From the NCBI GenBank assembly GCA_040902105.1, contig JBBDXW010000074.1, forward strand, positions 175,177 through 239,176: a stretch of DNA of 64,000 bases, given 5' to 3'. This DNA is from IDS-8 sp040902105. GTDB taxonomy: Bacteria; Pseudomonadota; Gammaproteobacteria; Steroidobacterales; Woeseiaceae. Positions within the stretch are counted from its first letter, which is position 1, and each line of letters starts with the position of its first letter. The notes under the pieces are model-generated. The model worked only from the letters and a program-made list of their open reading frames with translations. It was not told the DNA's origin and searched no databases. Of this stretch, positions 62,489-64,000 are shown piece by piece. The position numbers and the translations under genes are program-made.

Positions 62489-63928
62489 ATGATCAAGTTG
62501 GCGAATCTCGAAGGTGGCCAGGAGAAGCTCGACGATTCGAAGATGCTCGAGTTCCGGGGTGCGGTTCGCGGTGATGTGTTCGCGCCGACGGACAGCGGCT
62601 ACGACGAGGCTCGCGGGATCTTCAACGGCATGATCGACAGGCGCCCCGGGCTTGTCGTTTGCTGCAGCGGCGTCGCAGACATCATTCAGTGCGTGAATTT
62701 TGCCCGCGAGCATCGTCTTCTGACAGCAATCCGGGGCGGCGGGCATGGCGTGGCGGGCAATGCCAGCTGCGACGGTGGACTGATGATCAATCTGTCCCGC
62801 ATGAAAGCCGTGCGCATCGATCCCGAGGCTCGAATTGCGTGGATACAGGGCGGCGCGACCCTCGGCGACGTGGATCACGAGACCGCCGCCTTCGGGCTCG
62901 TCTGTCCGGGCGGTGTCGTATCGACCACCGGCGTCGCCGGGTTGACGACGGGCGGCGGTTACGGCTGGCTGCGCGGCAAGTTCGGGATGTCCATCGACAA
63001 TCTGCGCGCGGTGGAAATCGTAACGCCGGACGGGCAGCTTCGCCGGGCGAGTGACAGCGAGAACAGCGACCTCTTCTGGGCGATACGCGGCGGCGGCGGG
63101 AATTTCGGTGTGGTGGTCACGTTCGAGTTCGAGCTCCATCCGCTGGGGCCACAGGTCATGTTGTGCAATCCGATCTATGCGGCGGAGCATGCGCGTGACG
63201 TTCTGCGTGGGTGGCGGGAATTCATGGAGACTGCGCCCGATGAATTCACGACCGAGTTTTTCTTCTGGACGATCCCCGAGTTTCCGAATTATCCGAAGGA
63301 AACGCACGGGATGGACGTCGTCGTTCCGTGCGGCGTTTACGCCGGCCCGGTCGAGGAAGGCGCAAAGTATGTGCAGCCCTTGCGAGACCTTGCGCCGGTG
63401 CTGATGGATTTCAGTGGGCCCATGCGTTTCGTCGATATCCAGCAGCTTTTCGATCCGTACCTTCCGTACGGCGGCGTCCAGTGTTACTGGAAGGCGCTCT
63501 ACATGGATCGCATGGACGACGACATGGTCGACACCCTGGTCGAGCATTTCCTCGACCGCCCCGACGACGCGAAAATCTGCCCGTTGGTATTGCACAATCT
63601 GCGCGGGGCGAGCCAGCGTATCGCGCCGGATGCGACGGCTTTTCCCGGCCGCAACTGGCAGTACCTGATGGAATACAACGTTACCTGGTCCGATCCGGGC
63701 GACGATGCCGAGGGCATCGCGTGGACCCGTCGGGCGTGGAATGAGATGCGGGAGAAGTACGACCAGTATGACGGTACCTACCTGAACATCGACAGTTACA
63801 ACGAGGACGGCAATAAATGGGTCCAGGAGTCGTACCGCGAGAATTACCGGCGGTTGCAGCAAGTCAAGAAAAAATACGATCCGCTTAACCTGTTCCGCCT
63901 GAACGCGAACATCCCGCCGGCGGCATAG
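62489..63928 (+). CDS. FAD-linked oxidase (berberine bridge enzyme-like)
   Basis: A 479-residue flavoprotein of the FAD_binding_4 / BBE class. RGGGHGVAGNASCDGGLMINLS contains the probable covalent FAD histidine H86, and GGGYGWLRGKFGMSIDNL is the second FAD segment. In bicovalent members a cysteine is expected in this second segment; here a serine lies there, which suggests a single covalent bond. The C-terminal BBE motif YDPLNLFRLNANIPP is complete. AAGGAAG precedes ATG 62489. Members oxidise sugars, alcohols or alkaloid-like compounds; the substrate is unknown. No signal peptide is visible. Confidence 0.82.
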   Translation: MIKLANLEGGQEKLDDSKMLEFRGAVRGDVFAPTDSGYDEARGIFNGMIDRRPGLVVCCSGVADIIQCVNFAREHRLLTAIRGGGHGVAGNASCDGGLMINLSRMKAVRIDPEARIAWIQGGATLGDVDHETAAFGLVCPGGVVSTTGVAGLTTGGGYGWLRGKFGMSIDNLRAVEIVTPDGQLRRASDSENSDLFWAIRGGGGNFGVVVTFEFELHPLGPQVMLCNPIYAAEHARDVLRGWREFMETAPDEFTTEFFFWTIPEFPNYPKETHGMDVVVPCGVYAGPVEEGAKYVQPLRDLAPVLMDFSGPMRFVDIQQLFDPYLPYGGVQCYWKALYMDRMDDDMVDTLVEHFLDRPDDAKICPLVLHNLRGASQRIAPDATAFPGRNWQYLMEYNVTWSDPGDDAEGIAWTRRAWNEMREKYDQYDGTYLNIDSYNEDGNKWVQESYRENYRRLQQVKKKYDPLNLFRLNANIPPAA

Positions 63929-63937
63929 GACTAAGGA

Positions 63938-63960
63938 ACCTCTGCACAAGTCGGAAAAAG
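63938..63960. repeat. End fragment of the CTCTGCAC repeat family
   Basis: GGAACCTCTGCACAAGTCG matches the left end of the 170-bp repeat at 53669-53838 in all but one or two positions, then diverges. It lies ten bases after the oxidase stop and directly before a REP-like repeat. Confidence 0.65.
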
Positions 63961-63964
63961 ACGC

Positions 63965-64000
63965 TGTAGGAGCCCGCCATTGCGGGCGACCTGCTTCGGC
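63965..64000. repeat. REP-like repeat, copy cut by the window end
   Basis: TGTAGGAGCCCGCCATTGCG followed by GGCGACCTGC is identical to the left arm of the repeat at 23405 over 29 bases and nearly so to the one at 1. The right arm lies beyond the window. Confidence 0.8.

Noticed and set aside
61763..63949. A 728-codon open frame on the minus strand
   Set aside because: It is antisense to the second TonB receptor and the FAD-linked oxidase, both of which have clear family motifs; the antisense protein has none.
1..64000. Search for tRNA, rRNA, CRISPR arrays, integrases and transposases
   Set aside because: Nothing was recognised on reading both strands; short degenerate RNAs could still be missed without a covariance search.

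Overview
The window is a GC-rich chromosomal segment of a Gram-negative bacterium, most likely a free-living gammaproteobacterium. It carries a mannose-sensitive haemagglutinin-type (MSH) type IV pilus locus, two TonB-dependent receptors, a Fur-controlled feoAB pair, a VC_2705-type sodium/solute symporter and several lipoprotein signals. No rRNA, tRNA, CRISPR array, transposase or prophage gene was seen. The species cannot be named from the sequence alone.

Layout. 170-5220: symporter small/large subunit pair, a cation diffusion facilitator, hypoxanthine phosphoribosyltransferase (minus) and an alanine/glycine symporter. 5359-23392: a pectin/galacturonate utilisation locus holding eda, kdgK, a PepSY-like lipoprotein, a large TonB-dependent receptor, an FAH-fold hydratase (minus), a PL1 pectate lyase, a LacI regulator, and then one long operon kduI-kduD-uxaC-dctPQM-uxuB-like-uxaA. 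Five copies of a 13-15 bp dyad centred on ACCGGT sit at the transcription-unit heads of this locus and define a probable LacI regulon. 23479-32979 (minus): a tandem universal-stress protein followed by a 2845-residue cyclic beta-1,2-glucan synthase-like protein. 33674-36323 (minus): an XRE regulator overlapping a DUF885 lipoprotein peptidase. 36475-38169: a small membrane protein and an AlaC-type aminotransferase. 38215-39823 (minus): TetR, DUF1761 and a secreted protein, behind a 20-bp dyad. 40186-43447: a MESH1-like HD hydrolase and Fur-box feoA-feoB. 43598-53671: MSH pilus genes mshI, pilN-like, J, K, L, E, G, then A, C, D, O, P. 53836-56264: two small membrane-protein genes divergent from a SufR-like cysteine-containing regulator, and a second tandem Usp protein. 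56734-63928: a CadC-like winged-helix/TPR protein, a lipoprotein, a second TonB receptor and a FAD-linked oxidase.

How the genes fit together. Extracellular pectate would be cut by the secreted lyase, taken across the outer membrane by the TonB receptor and across the inner membrane by the TRAP transporter. KduI/KduD (unsaturated ends) and UxaC/UxuB-like/UxaA (galacturonate) then both lead to 2-keto-3-deoxygluconate, which KdgK and Eda split to pyruvate and glyceraldehyde-3-phosphate. The MSH locus encodes a pilus whose extension ATPase has the c-di-GMP-binding MshEN domain.

Several non-coding repeats punctuate the segment: a REP-like dyad with the TGTAGGAGCCCGC head (four sites), a 170-bp inverted repeat whose two ends supply the stop codons of the genes on both sides, and a 166-bp near-perfect palindrome with CTAG ends. 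These repeats, the operator family, the SufR-like regulator and the uxuB/uxaA pairing are the most worthwhile leads. No clearly novel defence or mobile system was found.
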